A stretch of DNA of 52,986 nt from Paraglomus occultum. Taxonomy: Eukaryota > Glomeromycota > Glomeromycetes > Paraglomerales > Paraglomeraceae. Position numbers and translations under genes: made by a program. Under the pieces are notes generated by a model. It saw nothing but the letters and a program-made list of their open reading frames with translations, made no database searches and had not been told where the DNA came from. Location: NCBI GenBank assembly GCA_910592205.1, contig CAJVPJ010000056.1:1-52986 (forward strand), written 5' to 3'. Positions 1-12,394 of this stretch are shown here, one piece after another; position 1 is the first letter of the stretch, and each line of letters starts with the position of its first letter.

Positions 1-190
1 CCACCCATCCAACAAGTCTCTAAATAGTCAGCTGTCCGTTGTCGCAGAAAAGATCTTGACTGCTCTGCTGTAGTTTCATAGCGCTCACCCATTACCGACG
101 CCGTCAAATAGTCATCTAATTTATCTTATTACCACAAGCTTGCGTAAACTCGCGCGTCTGAACGTCTAATAAGAACACCAACAATTATAT

Positions 191-1541
191 TCATCGTCTC
201 CCCCCCGGCTTAAGACCAAACGGTGGTGGCGGAGGCGGAGCCCTTTGAGGCGTTCCCTGAAGTGACAAAGAAGACAGATCTAAAGGCACGGTCGTGCCAG
301 TAGACGATCCGGATGGATATGTCTTTACTGAAGAGTTGAAAGAGGATGGTGGTGGAAAGTCAGAAGAGGGATGGAAAGTCCAGCGGCCTTCTGTCGTTGA
401 TGGTTCTTGAGATGTAATTGCCACAGCTGAAAGAAAATTAGCAAACGTTAGCAACGTTTCATAATTCGGATAATGATATACTGTCTGATCATACTGACGA
501 CAATGATTCGATTCTCATACGCACGCAATTCACAAATCATCATTGATCATTACAACGCCATAGAAAACTTACATCTTGTACTCACAACCCTACCAAGAGT
601 TCGCGTACCATCACTACCTATTCCCGTATTCGAAATTGGCCTAGTTCTTTCTACTACAGTCCGAGGACGCTGCGGTGGAGGTGGCGGAGATTGTGTCCTC
701 GTCGTTGGTCTTGCTGGTGGCGGTGGCGGCAACTTACCCGCCACAGAAGTTTTTTTTGGCAATGTTAACGGAGGCTTCTTCGATATAGGAGGCGGCGGCG
801 GTTTCTTCCCAATCGGTGGAGCGGTATTCCTCGCCGGTAGCGGGGGTGTTGAAGAGGAATTCGAAGATCGTGATGATGGTAATGATCGGGCTATACTTTC
901 TGCTATGGCCTCCTTGTTTGACTTGGTTGATGCGGAGGAATGTAATCGGGATGGAAGTGCGGGCGGGGGCGCGGCTAAAGCAGTTGCAAGTGGTTTACCG
1001 ACATTTCGAGATGGTAGTGTTGGTGGAGCGCCTCCACGTCTACCTGGCACAGGAGGTAATGCGAAACCTAGATAGATTTAACATGATTTACGATTAGCGA
1101 TTGAACTACGAATAAAGGGCAAAACGGAAAATAAGATAATTACCAGCGCCATTCCTAACACCTCCAGAAGAGCCGACAGAAGTTTTTCCTATTTTATACG
1201 TAACATAGAACAATTGACAGTAAGAATAAGAAGAATTTCTGAGAGAGGTGTCTCCAGCGTAAGAGTTGCGAGATGACTCGATATAAGCAAACTGCGGTAG
1301 TTTAGTTAATATTGTAACGAGTAGTCAGGCTCATCCAAGTTTCAGTAAATCCACGTCTTTCACTGCCAGCACGAAAGTTACAAGTCTCACCTTCTATGAC
1401 AGGTGCAGATCGATCGTTCGTCGTTGCTTTTTTCAACTTCCTTCCCTTTTGAATGTCTGCCAGCAGAGCGTTTCGTCCACTGGAAGACTGTGATTTGTTA
1501 CCTCCAGATGGTGGGGGTGGTGGGGGTGGAGGAGCGGGCAT
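191..1541 (-). CDS. VRP1: Verprolin/WIP-family actin regulator
   Basis: Four exons on the minus strand (1541-1391, 1188-1144, 1067-594, 426-191) join in phase to about 301 aa. The N-terminus is a proline run followed by a WH2 actin-binding motif at residues 24-38 (NALLADIQKGRKLKK). The middle is low-complexity proline-rich sequence with many PPPPP stretches that would bind SH3 domains or profilin. The C-terminus carries the WASP-binding signature GRWTFHPSSDFPPP, which matches the ESRFYFHP-DLPPPE element of WIP proteins. Family knowledge: verprolin/WIP chaperones WASP/Las17 and promotes Arp2/3 actin nucleation at endocytic patches. The protein is shorter than animal WIP (about 500 aa) and yeast Vrp1 (about 800 aa). 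The start is the first ATG, placed directly before the proline run. The last donor (593) was chosen because it gives the right phase; GTGAGT at 585 is a better consensus but breaks the frame. Confidence 0.9.
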
Positions 1542-4160
1542 ATTTAAAGAGAAATTTTTAATGATGGAAATCTTGAGAAATACCGTCGTTTAGTATCAAT
1601 ATTTATTTATCTCAAACAATGACGTCATAGAAGCTTCCGTAGTACCAAGCTTTTCGTATTTCTTGGCTATTATTCTTTATCAGCGTGAATAGAGGAATAA
1701 AAAGTAATCGCAGACAAAGCAAATAACGGTTCGAAAGCTGACATTTGTTAGCACTTCATTGGCAGTTTGATTAATATTCAAATGGGAATGCGCCTAATAA
1801 GGCGGAAGTAGGAAGTGACAAATATAGAAACGCTAACATCATTGAATGTATCAAAAATGTTGCGTGTTTTTTTATTTATGTTATCCAATAATAAACCATC
1901 CTCTAAAAAGTGTTTATTAGTTTGATACGAACAATATCTTTGAACGTAACTGCCTGTAGAGTATATTGAAACTACTACGTATTGAAAGAAAATCTTTACT
2001 CTCGTAACGTTTGTCACATGCCAAGTTATCTCTTATGGTAAAGAGGTCAATCTGTGATCAAATCATAAGCTATTGCGCTAAACCTTGGTGAGTACTTGGC
2101 ATAATAGCAAACATTTAATTCATGTATAAATGATTTGCATTCATCTAAAGGGTTGCACTTTTTTCAATTTTAAGAATGCTCAATGCAACTACTCGAATGT
2201 TTATTTCTATCTGAAAGCATGCGGTAAGGAAGCATTATATACATTCTGGAATAAAATGGTTTAGCGTTTATGCTTTGCGTATCTAGAAAAGTCCTATGAG
2301 ATATAATTTTATCCTAATGTTCGGAAGCGCAAGGCATAGCGTAAATTAAAATGTAACGTAACAGTCAAATCGGATTATTGACTAACAGCCAAGACATCCT
2401 GAATCAGCGGAACAGTTGCGTTTCGGCTATAACCATTGCTGAATGTGAACTCTTAATTATTCAGACTTTAAAACGAATAAAGTGGATGACCTTGAGTCGA
2501 TATGTCGAACCAAACATTATAAATAGTAATAGTAGGTTCTAACCCGAATTAGTTTATGTACTAGATTAAGTTGAGTTCCAGTAAATAGCTTTTGCCGTTT
2601 ATTTTACATTGTCTAATTGGTTAGGACTCTAACTTCCAATAGCGTGCTAAGATTGAGTTTTAATAGATAAAAAAGGTTACTCGCAAATTTTTAAAGAATT
2701 AGCGAAAGTTGAATTAAAGTATGGAAATCGCAAAAGTGGAAACGCATTTGCGGGTGGGAGTATTAGACTTTTAAAAACATGTCCGAATTGTGTTGTCGTA
2801 GTTTAGTATTTCGATATTCGTGTATCCTGCCAGCTTATTGGTGTAAGTCAATCTTATTATTATACCAGTTAAGGATTTGTTTGTTTAATATCAAGGGACC
2901 CATGATCTGGTCGCAAACAAAGCCGCGGCAGCATCATTTCTCCATTTAGAAATAAGATCGTATCGCCATTGTGGGACTTCATTATTGACGGCATGAACAC
3001 TTCTCCCACGTGTTAAGTGTCTTATTTCCTTAAATACGTAACGGTTTAAATTTAGACTGACTCGCATTCTTTGGTAAGTATTCATACATCCACCCAGGAT
3101 AAACAATTGTTTCGAGAATAGATTATTTGAAGCCCTCACTTTTTATATATTGTCCAAGTTTTCATTCACCGAAAAACACACTGGCTATGAATTAGTTGTT
3201 GCAATATAGAATAGCGGTATTAAAATTCAAATAACATATGCGAAGAGATGTATGCCATTATTTTTGACATAAACGGCTTATATAAGAAGTCATTACGGTT
3301 CAAATCAATAAATTTTTTTGCGCAAAATAACCTCAATACAAAACAATCGACAACCAACGTTGAGAAAGTTAGCTGTGTTTGCCTTGAAATAGATAATCCG
3401 GCTTTCGAAGAAAAGTCGATGCCTAATTGAAATAAAGGGAGGCAATCATTTCGCCGACAAATGTTCACCAACATTATCTCAATAATATTCTTTTTAGGTA
3501 ATTAATTGTCGGCGAAATGATACGGTCCCGAAATAAAGGCTATGAATCTCCGACATTGGAATTGAGGCTAGAAAAAAATGGAAAAAATTTTTAAATTAAA
3601 AGTATAATATTATATTAATACCTTTATATTAATTAATATATTAAATCACTTTTTTGTTGTGTAATATACTGTTATCAAGATATTGTTGCTTGATCAATTT
3701 TCACTTTAACATTCATTAAAATTATTCTGCTTTTTCAAGCAAATTGAGGATATATCAAAGATTATTATAAAAGATTTGTCAGAATCAATTATTTGTTCCT
3801 TATCATGAGACTTTTCTCCAACTGTATTTTATGTAATTATAAATTATATTTTTATACAATAAAATTTTCTAACAACCAGTTAAAGTTTTAATGGCTTCAA
3901 ATGTCTGGGATATGGTTATGCTACTAAAACAAGTCTTGTTAAATTTCAACAGTCAGTCATTTGTTTTCGTAAATTGTAACAAAAACAAGGCGAGCATTTG
4001 ACATTACTACTTCTATTATTTCACTTCACAAAGCCATGACTCATAATTAATTCGAATTGGACAATCTCAACCATATTTAGCATCTACAATATCACATGAC
4101 ATTTCAGAAGAATCTTACCAAACGCGCAGTTACATATTCATTCTTGACAAAATATAAAAC
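1542..4160. other. AT-rich intergenic spacer
   Basis: About 2.6 kb separates the divergent verprolin and CSN3 genes. Reading frames of 60-84 codons occur here (for example 1778-2017, 2891-3139 and 3220-3474), but none has recognisable motifs or splice-linked partners and I do not call them. The only clear structure is the inverted repeat at 3445-3521. Promoters of both flanking genes must lie near the two ends; no convincing TATA element was identified. Confidence 0.5.
3445..3521. repeat. 16-bp perfect inverted repeat (hairpin or TIR pair)
   Basis: ATCATTTCGCCGACAA at 3445-3460 is exactly the reverse complement of TTGTCGGCGAAATGAT at 3506-3521, with a 45-nt AT-rich spacer. A related word, AATTGTCGGAAATAATTGTCGG, occurs near 21246-21267 beside a tandem array, so the motif is probably a dispersed repeat. 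It could be a miniature TIR element or the end of a larger decayed element. Confidence 0.75.
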
Positions 4161-6345
4161 ATGCCGGCCGCACAAAATCTCCCAGATAACATTGACGAAC
4201 TTCTTGCTATTGTTCAGACAAGCAATGACGAGCAATCCAGAAAAGCCTTATTCGCAACGCTTCGAACGATTCCTTCCCTAATGTTAGCTTCACCAACGGC
4301 AGATGAGCAAGATCCGCTTGACCTTCTGGATCCAGCAGATAATACTCTAGCATACGCGTATATTCTGTTAGTAAGAACGAATGTGGATAGTTTTTAGCAT
4401 TTTCATTGCCTCGAGGAAAATTAATTCTTTTTAATGCATAGAGTTGCCCGGTGCTATGGAGATCGGTTAGAAGTTTCGCGTATGCTGCATTACATTCTCA
4501 AGTTTCTTAATTCGTTTGATCCGGAAGAAGCACGACACGCACCAGAGAAACGTTAGTTCAATTATATACTTTTGTCGTCTTTTTATTGTTGACTATGTCT
4601 TATCCCGTTTATTCACAGTCGCTCAGGTTGCTCAGGCGCTATCAAGGATAGCGACTAGTGTAGGAAAGGTACGAAGAAAAATTGAATCCTATTACCACGC
4701 AGTCTTTTTTCTTTCCAATCTGACTGATTACATGTTAGAGTCTCATAACAGTGAAACCATTAGAAATAGCAATTACTAGATTTGCTCCTAGTCCCAAGCA
4801 TCTAACAAACATCCATCAGATGTTTATAAAGGTATGGTTATCCAATACGCGAATGTCTTGTTTAGCATCGAACATCTGTTAATTGGTATTTGACGAATAA
4901 ATTTTATTGATTTAGGAATGTCTTCTGTCGAAATGCTATAAAGCAGCATTACCAATTTTGGACAATGATATCACAGAGATTGATGTTCATGTCAGTTGGA
5001 TGTTTTATTGATGGCGAGAAATAGTTGATGTCAATTGTGTATTGGAATCCCGTTTGACTTAACAAGAAATTCTCTCTTCTAATGGCATCCAGGAAATGGG
5101 AATTCATTACACTGATCATCTTCTTTATCATTATTACGGCGGAATGATATACATTGGGTTAAAGAAATTTGAGCGAGCACTGGACTTTTTCAAGTTGGTA
5201 AGGATAATACAACCGGAAGCTATTACATTGTGGGTATCTGCTATATAATAATATTAACTGCTCACTGTTCTGCATAGGTAATCTCTGCTCCCGCTAATTT
5301 ATCGAGCATGATTCAAATCGAAGCTTATAAGAAATTTGTATTAGTTTCTCTCTTGTTACACGGGAAGGTTGGTCAAATAAAGAGTGTTGAAGAGATTGCT
5401 TGCATTATTAGTCATGAGAGTATTGTGCGTAATTCAAGTCGGTCATAATAACAGAAGCGTTGTGGGATTGCTTTTTATTAGATTGCGACTCTTCCGAAAT
5501 ACACGGCACAAGCTGTATTTCGCTCAGTCAAAAACTTCTGTCAATCATACACAGATTTTGCCAACGCATTTGAGGGCTTGAAAGTCAAGCGAGTGCGATC
5601 GGAATTTTTAAAGTGCTGTGATGCATTCAAGAAGGTGGATTGATAATTGTAAAGAAGCAGAAACAGTTATTATACACTATTTATTCATGCAATGATAACT
5701 AATCTAACTAATTGTTTTACAGGACAAGAACTTCGGGCTTGCAAAACAAACCCTGGATGCATTATATCGAAGAAACATTCAACAGCTAACACAAACATAT
5801 TTGACATTGTCTCTGGTTGACATTGCAGATGCAGTTGGTCTTGAAGGGCCGGATGCTGCCAAACAAGCAGAAAAATATGTGTTGAAAATGGTAATCAAAT
5901 GCATTAACGATTTTTAATCTAGATGAATTAAAGCTAACCATTTTCCTTTCGATAGATTGAATCCAAGGAAATTTTCGCCACCATTAGCCATACTCACCAG
6001 AATGGCATGGTGTCTTTCCATGACAACCCAGATAAATTTGATGCGCAGGAAACTATCGCCCAGTTGGAACAACAAATTGTAAACGCAGCTAGTGTAAACG
6101 AACGCGTCATAAGAACGGACAGAATGATCGGTTGTAGTAAAGAGTATCTTAGTAGAGTAAGTGTTTATATTTCAGACATGCGAAAGACTGTTTGTATCTT
6201 GATAAATAATAACCTCTCGACCTATATCGAACAGAACCAGCATCCGAGTGCTAGTGGAGTTGGATCTGGACTTGGTACTGTAGACGATACTGAATTATTA
6301 TCGGGCTTTGATTCGTTGGCTGATGAAGGACGATATTTTGCATAG
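4161..6345 (+). CDS. CSN3: COP9 signalosome subunit 3 (PCI domain)
   Basis: Modelled exons: 4161-4366, 4442-4551, 4619-4668, 4752-4831, 4916-4990, 5093-5197, 5278-5367, 5482-5634, 5723-5890, 5956-6156, 6235-6345, about 449 aa, close to the 423 aa of human CSN3. Diagnostic stretches are [18 protein letters not shown] (residues about 190-210), [20 protein letters not shown] at the PCI/winged-helix start, and [20 protein letters not shown] near the end; all match CSN3. The COP9 signalosome removes Nedd8 from cullins and so tunes SCF ubiquitin ligases; CSN3 is a scaffold subunit. The exon 3/4 junction is off by one base with the obvious sites (GTACG at 4669, CAG at 4749-4751), so that border is uncertain. 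The last intron (6157-6234, GTAAGT...CAG) is 78 nt, in phase and stop-free, so retention would still give a full-length protein. Confidence 0.93.
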
Positions 6346-6401
6346 TACCATTGAAAGAAACTGGTGTATCGATATGATTTATGATTAATGCTTTTGAATT
6401 A

Positions 6402-6407
6402 AATAAA
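6402..6407 (+). terminator. Polyadenylation signal AATAAA of CSN3
   Basis: A canonical AATAAA lies 57 nt downstream of the CSN3 stop codon and about 200-300 nt upstream of the first Sec27 start candidates, consistent with two separate tandem transcripts. Confidence 0.55.
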
Positions 6408-6705
6408 GTTGACATTCCTAGTGTAGATCATAATTTATACGATTGGTTGCTAGAATAATCAAATTGAAAAACCAATCAAATTGTGAACACAAATTTCTAC
6501 AAAAAAAATTGTCAATTTTTCCCTGGACTCGATAAAGCCACTCGCTTATCTTGAGGAGTATCTATCACACAGAATATATAATTATTTAAAGGAAACTCCT
6601 CACAATGGTGAGATCTATGCCCACTGCAACTTAAATTAATTGCTTATGCCATAATGAAGACTGACTCTCTGTTCACGCTCTGTCATCAACCTCGCCGACT
6701 AGGTC

Positions 6706-9700
6706 ATGCGCCTTGACATTAAGGTAACTACTCTATGCTGTCGCTAGAACAACTGTTCAAAGTTTTTCATACTGTTTAACGCTTGTCTGTTTAGAAATGA
6801 TCTATAAACTGATTGATCCGTTAATATTATTGTTTGCAGCGAAAGCTTTTATCTCGGTCAGATCGCGTAAAATGTGTAGACTTCCACCCAACAGAGCCAT
6901 GGCTTCTTGCCAGCTTGTACAATGGCAAAGTTTATGTCTGGAATTATGAAACTGAGGTATAGGCAAACGTTCGCACATTAGTCCTCGGTGAATACTCTTT
7001 GGTAGTCTAGCAGAATATTACAGCATTAAACTATGAACACAAGTTGGATAGATGTAGATTTAATATCGCATGGATATTTTTTTTTTCAAATTGTCTGGAA
7101 AAGGAGATTTATTCGAATTGAAATACTATGATCAGTGACTTAACAGATCCTGTGCAAAATTATCGTTGAATGATGTAGGCTCTGGTGAAGACATTTGAGG
7201 TGACGGATGTCCCGGGTATTGTATACGAAATTTTTATTGTAATATATACTAAGAGGGAGACGATGGGGAGAAAATCAAGTATTGGGTGATTTTGACTTGA
7301 AACAAGATAGCGAGTTGGCCTTAACGATCTGCTACTTTATTAGTTCGGGCGGCAAAATTTATTGCCAGAAAAAACTGGATCGTTACTGGATCAGATGATA
7401 TGCAGCTTCGCGTTTTCAATTACAATACACACGAGAAAGTAACAAGTTTGGAAGCTCATCCCGATTATATTAGATGCATCGCTGTTCATCCTACACAACC
7501 CTTCATATTAACTGGCTCCGATGACATGACTATTAAATTATGGGATTGGGAGAAAGGATGGAAATGTGTCCAGGTATATATTAGCATTTTGAGACGTGTC
7601 AGTATGACAAAATAATGATTAATTCCGCCACGTCTAATTGCTAGGCTTTCGAAGGGCATACTCATTATGTCATGAATATCAACTTCAATCCTAAAGATTC
7701 CAACACTTTTGCGTCAGCTTGCTTGGACCGCACCATCAAAGTTTGGTCTCTCGGATCTTCTGTCGCCAATTTCACTCTCGAAGGACACGATAAAGGTGTT
7801 AATTGGGTTGATTACTACCACGGAGGAGAAAAGCCATACCTCGTATCGGCTGCTGATGATAAAACTGTCAAGATCTGGGACTATCAAAACAAGACCTGTG
7901 TTCAAACGTTGGAAGGTCATACCCAGAATGCAGCATTCGCTTGTTTTCATCCCGAGCTACCTATAATCATATCCGGTAGTGAAGATGGAACGGTTAAGAT
8001 TTGGCATTCTAATACCTATCGCCTGGAAAACACTCTCAATTACGGTCTAGAACGTGCTTGGACTGTTGCATACCAAAAAGGAAACAATAACGTTGCCTTT
8101 GGTTATGACGAAGGTGCCGTTTGTGTTAAGGTTTGTTGTAATTTCTCGTAAAAAATGCGATCGCTATGTATAAGTGTATTTATTAATTACTGCTTATGAA
8201 TGTTCTTCTAGCTCGGACGAGAAGAGCCGGCAGTAAGCATGGACAATTCAGGGAAAATTATATGGGCCAAACATAACGAAATTCAAACTACTAATGTGAA
8301 AGCTGGTTTTGGTAAGACATATTCAAAAAAGGAAAATTTTTACTATTAGGAGCTATCAGGGTACAAAAGCTCTGGGAGACATTGTTTAATCCGCGCATAT
8401 GTATACGCGTGTCTTGCAGACGAGAATATCAAGGATGGGGAACGATTACCTTTGCCAGTAAAGGATCTTGGAAGTTGTGAGGTATATCCACAGACTTTAC
8501 AACACAGCCCAAATGGAAGGTTAGAATATTACTAACACATTGTTGTTATTATTTAAAGCCTATTTAATCTAACCTCTACGATGATACACAGGTTCGTCGT
8601 TGTTTGTGGTGACGGTGAATATATAATATATACGGCATTGGCATGGCGAAACAAGGGCTTTGGCAATGGGTTGGAATTCGTGTGGGCTCTTGATTCAAAC
8701 GAGTAAGCATTTTGGCTGTCTTGAACCAATTTTACACATTTACCTTCATCTAATCTCAATATTTCAAGATATGCCGTACGAGAATCTTCGACAAAGGTTA
8801 AACTGTATAAGAATTTTAAGGAGAGACCTGGAATTTTGAAGATAAAGTTCACCGCTGAAGGCATATTTGGTGGCACGTTGTTGGGTATTAGAAGTTCTAC
8901 CTTTTTAAATCTTCATGACTGGGAAACCGGTAACATTGTTCGGAGGATTGACGTGATTCCAAAGCACGTAAGTTTTACGTGACAATATTTGAAGTGTCAT
9001 GCTACTCTTGATAACTCGATTCATTTGAATAGGTTTATTGGTCGGATAGCGGAGATCTGGTGACCATTGCTTGTGAAGATGCGTATTATGTCTTACGGTT
9101 TAATAGAGTAGCTTATAATAAGTTCATAGAAAGCGGGGGCGTAGTTGCTGAAGAAGGGGTTGAAGAAGCGTTTGAGTTTGTTACCGAAGTTCCCGAAAGG
9201 TATAGTGGTTTGATTGAGTCGTTCGTGCCATCGGAGTGTTTACCAGCCGACACACTAATTTTATAATTGTCTTTGTTGTTAGCATAAAAACAGGGACATG
9301 GGTTGGAGATTGCTTTATTTATACAAATGCTGTTAATCGACTTAATTATCTTGTTGGTGCACAAACCTTTACCATAAGTCATTTTGATACGTATGTTCGG
9401 TGGACGAATGAAGTTGTTTTGAATATGAATTATGCAAATACTCAGAATTTTGCTTATACTTAGACCAATGTACTTGTTGGGCTATATTCCGAAAGACAAC
9501 CGAATATATCTGGCGGACAAAGTATGTGCTTATTACGTTTATCTCGTAAGCACTGTTGTATTCTGCTTAATGTGACTTATTATCAGCTTATGTTTCGTGC
9601 TATTTTAGGACGTCAATGTTTACAGTTATGCACTGTCATTGACCGTAATCGAATATCAAACTGCTATCCTGCGAGGTGATCTTGAATCGGCCACGGAACT

Positions 9701-11306
9701 CTTGCCAGATGTGCCTGAAGATCAAAGGAATAGAATAGCACGCTTTTTGGAGAGTCAAGGTAAGGCGTGGAAATGTCGCCAGCGTTCTGCACAGAAACAT
9801 GGCATTACGTTTTACTAACTTGCCGTCACCAAAAATAATTAGAATTAAAGGAACTCGCCTTGGAAGTTTCAACTGATATCGAACATAAATTTGAGCTCGC
9901 CATACAGTTGAATAAGCTTGACGTGGCCGTTGAAATTGCACGAGAAGTTGACAACGAATCAAGATGGAAAGCTGTTGCCGATTCAGCTCTAAATACATGG
10001 AAGGTTAGATACCCTCCTTTTTGTGTCCTGAATGATGGATGTTAGTAATCATTGTCTTATTTATTTATAGTTCTCTCTAGCCGAAGAATGTTTGAAGAAA
10101 GCCAAGGATCTAGGCGGACTACTTTTATTGTATACTGCATCCGGAAACGCAAAGGCGATCAAGGAACTTGCAGAGACAGCTGGTGAATAATCTAGAAGTT
10201 GTACAAGTGTTGAATAATTCTCAGAATCTATGTATTGATATAACATATTCTCTCGCAGTTGCCGACGGCAAGAACAACATAGCATTCACTTGCTACTTGC
10301 AACTTGGTTCACTAGAAGAATGTGTCGATTTGTTGATAAAGACAAAGCGTCTTTCGGAAGCTGCAGCATTTGCAAGAACCTATCTTCCGAGGTTTGTTCT
10401 CTATCAGATGAATAGTATTCTATTTATTGATTTATGACTAAAAATCCATTGTAAAATCTTCAGTCAAGTTTCAAGGGTAGTCAAACTGTGGCGCGAGAGT
10501 CTTGAAAAGGCCAACAAGAAAAAAGCTGCCGAAGCATTAGCTGATCCAGCAGAATATGAGAATTTATTCCCGGACTTCAAATATGTATGTACGATTATTG
10601 AAAATATTACACGTGAACTGTGTACTTAACTGATTTCACTAGGCATTGATTGCTGAAGAACATGCAAAGAAGGCACGAAATAATATTGTTCCAGCAAACG
10701 CGTACTCAGATTATAAGGACGTTGAAGTTGACGTTATTGCAGGTATTGCACAACCGCTCGCTATCTGTTTCACCAAAGAACTCGGTACAAGAACACTAAG
10801 AATTTATTTTACCAGAAATTAAGGAAAAATATCCTGATGGTGTTCAATCTTCTAATCCTGCATCAATTAATACTAAACTCAATATCGCGAGGAGAACTAT
10901 AAACGGCGAGGTGGAAGACGATGTAAGAAACCCCACTACCGAACTAATTTACTTGCAAGCATGATATTATACGTATTAATGTTGTTTTATCGTAACAGGT
11001 ATTATCATCAGTTACGTCTGTAGACGATGATCGCATCAGCGTTGCAGATAATATGAGCATGCTTAGCATGGAAGGTAGGTAGTTACGCCAGTTGGAAGTA
11101 CTGCTACTGCATTCGAATTACTAAACTGCTCTCTGACTTGACAGTGAACACCACCGGCACCAATTCAGTCAAGGTAATCTAATGGAATCGACTACCCAGA
11201 AACTACTATCCATTTATTAATACTCTATTTCAAATTTCAGGACGTTGACTTTGACGATGCCTCATCTGAGCAGGAACGGCCGACGACAGGTGATGATAAA
11301 GACTGA
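6706..11306 (+). CDS. SEC27: Coatomer subunit beta' (beta'-COP, Sec27)
   Basis: Twenty-two exons all join in phase to about 928 aa: 6706-6723, 6840-6956, 7179-7215, 7344-7573, 7645-8130, 8212-8311, 8420-8519, 8592-8702, 8769-8967, 9033-9199, 9283-9390, 9464-9521, 9609-9759, 9843-10003, 10071-10182, 10259-10391, 10464-10584, 10643-10742, 10816-10922, 10999-11074, 11145-11173, 11241-11306. The N-terminus [17 protein letters not shown] begins a WD40 propeller ([31 protein letters not shown] and others), followed by the second propeller ([20 protein letters not shown]) and the alpha-solenoid ([19 protein letters not shown]). The acidic tail ends [21 protein letters not shown]. Beta'-COP is a COPI coat subunit that binds dilysine cargo signals in Golgi-to-ER traffic. 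An alternative start is a one-codon exon at 6605 (ATG followed by GTGAGA) spliced to 6703, giving MVMRLDIK. Confidence 0.96.
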
Positions 11307-11432
11307 ATTACTCTCCTCCGATACGTACATGCCCAAGGACTATCACGTGAGGTCGTCTTATTTTAATTAGTAATGAAAAGAAATATTGTTTTTTAGATTT
11401 GTAGGTAACATAGTTCTTGTATATCTATTAGA

Positions 11433-11438
11433 AATAAA
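11433..11438 (+). terminator. Polyadenylation signal AATAAA of SEC27
   Basis: AATAAA lies 127 nt after the Sec27 stop codon; no other reading frame of note occurs in between. Confidence 0.5.
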
Positions 11439-11639
11439 GGCTTATAAATGTGTTGCTAGTGCAACAAAACCAGGGCGAAAGTGAACTGTAGCTGAATATT
11501 ATCTTTTGACATCACATATCATCCGATGTATAAAATGCTCAGAGGAATTCAAGTTATTAGTCTACGCGTTCAACTACAGGAGGACTACTGTATGCGGTGG
11601 TCGGAAGAATTCTCCAGTATAAAAGTTACATTAGCGGAC

Positions 11640-12120
11640 ATTATTTAATAAAAATTGTATAGCAAAGAGCTCAGTCTTTGATATCCTATTCTGATAACCA
11701 AAGCTATCGCCAAATTACGACACAGCGTTAATGACTGGCTGAGTCGATAGTGCGGATTTTGTGATAAATATACTAGAAACCAATGTGGCTTCCCATAAGC
11801 GATAAAGAGTACCATCCATATCTGTGAAAAGAAAAAAGCCAACAGGACCTTTACTGAGAACGCACCCCATGCGTGAACTTTATAGGGGTGTTTTACCATA
11901 GTCTTACTTGGAGGTCGAGTGCCACTTTTGTAAAATACTTTCCGAGTATTTCGAAACATCTGGAATGTAGTTTCATCAGAAAATATGACCTTGTTCCAAT
12001 TTTGTTTCTTGTATTTTATGGCGAACGCTACTCGATTTTGTTTATGAGTGGCTGTAAGGAGAGGAATAGATTTTGGAACGCGTGCCAGCCTCCCACAAAG
12101 AGGTTATTATCATATAACGT
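11640..12120 (-). pseudogene. Tc1/mariner transposase relic
   Basis: Read on the minus strand, the segment gives in order KQNRVAFAIKYKKQNWNKVI, FSDETTFQMFRNTRKVF, then KHPYKVHAWGAFS. This is the classic Tc1 core: the DE-T/S-F block with the second catalytic Asp, and the VWGAFS block. The first catalytic-domain part is in one frame from about 12057 to 11870; past the GAFS motif the frame breaks and the third catalytic-residue region is not recognisable. No intact start, DNA-binding domain or terminal inverted repeats were found. It is an inactive fragment lying between the 3' ends of SEC27 and the MetRS gene. Confidence 0.85.
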
Positions 12121-12297
12121 TGATTAAGCGAGGGTTTAGTCATTGTGTGTTGAATGTAAAGTTAGTAAACGTGTACAAAAATCAAAACAAAATGCAATCG
12201 CGTTATCTAACAAGTTTTGTTAACACGTGTTATACAGCTTTCTTTTAATATTAACTGGTTGCATATGACAAAGAAAATCGATTTTTATTATGATACA

Positions 12298-12303
12298 TTT
12301 TAT
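12298..12303 (-). terminator. Candidate polyadenylation signal of the MetRS gene
   Basis: TTTATT on the plus strand reads AATAAA on the minus strand, about 92 nt beyond the MetRS stop. A second copy lies at 12284-12289. Either could serve. Confidence 0.4.
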
Positions 12304-12394
12304 TCTCATTACTTTTTTCGCACTGTATTAATAGCAATGGGTGTCAAATAGGAAATATTCGTTTCCGTACATCCGGACGGTCAATGTCTAAATT

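Noticed and set aside
473..1075. 200-codon Gly/Val-rich frame on the plus strand
   Set aside because: It is the antisense shadow of the proline-rich verprolin exon; Gly-rich translation is what the complement of proline codons gives.
8553..8876. 107-codon minus frame
   Set aside because: Antisense to Sec27 exons 8 and 9, with no motif.
11873..12248. Two overlapping plus frames
   Set aside because: Antisense to the Tc1/mariner transposase relic.
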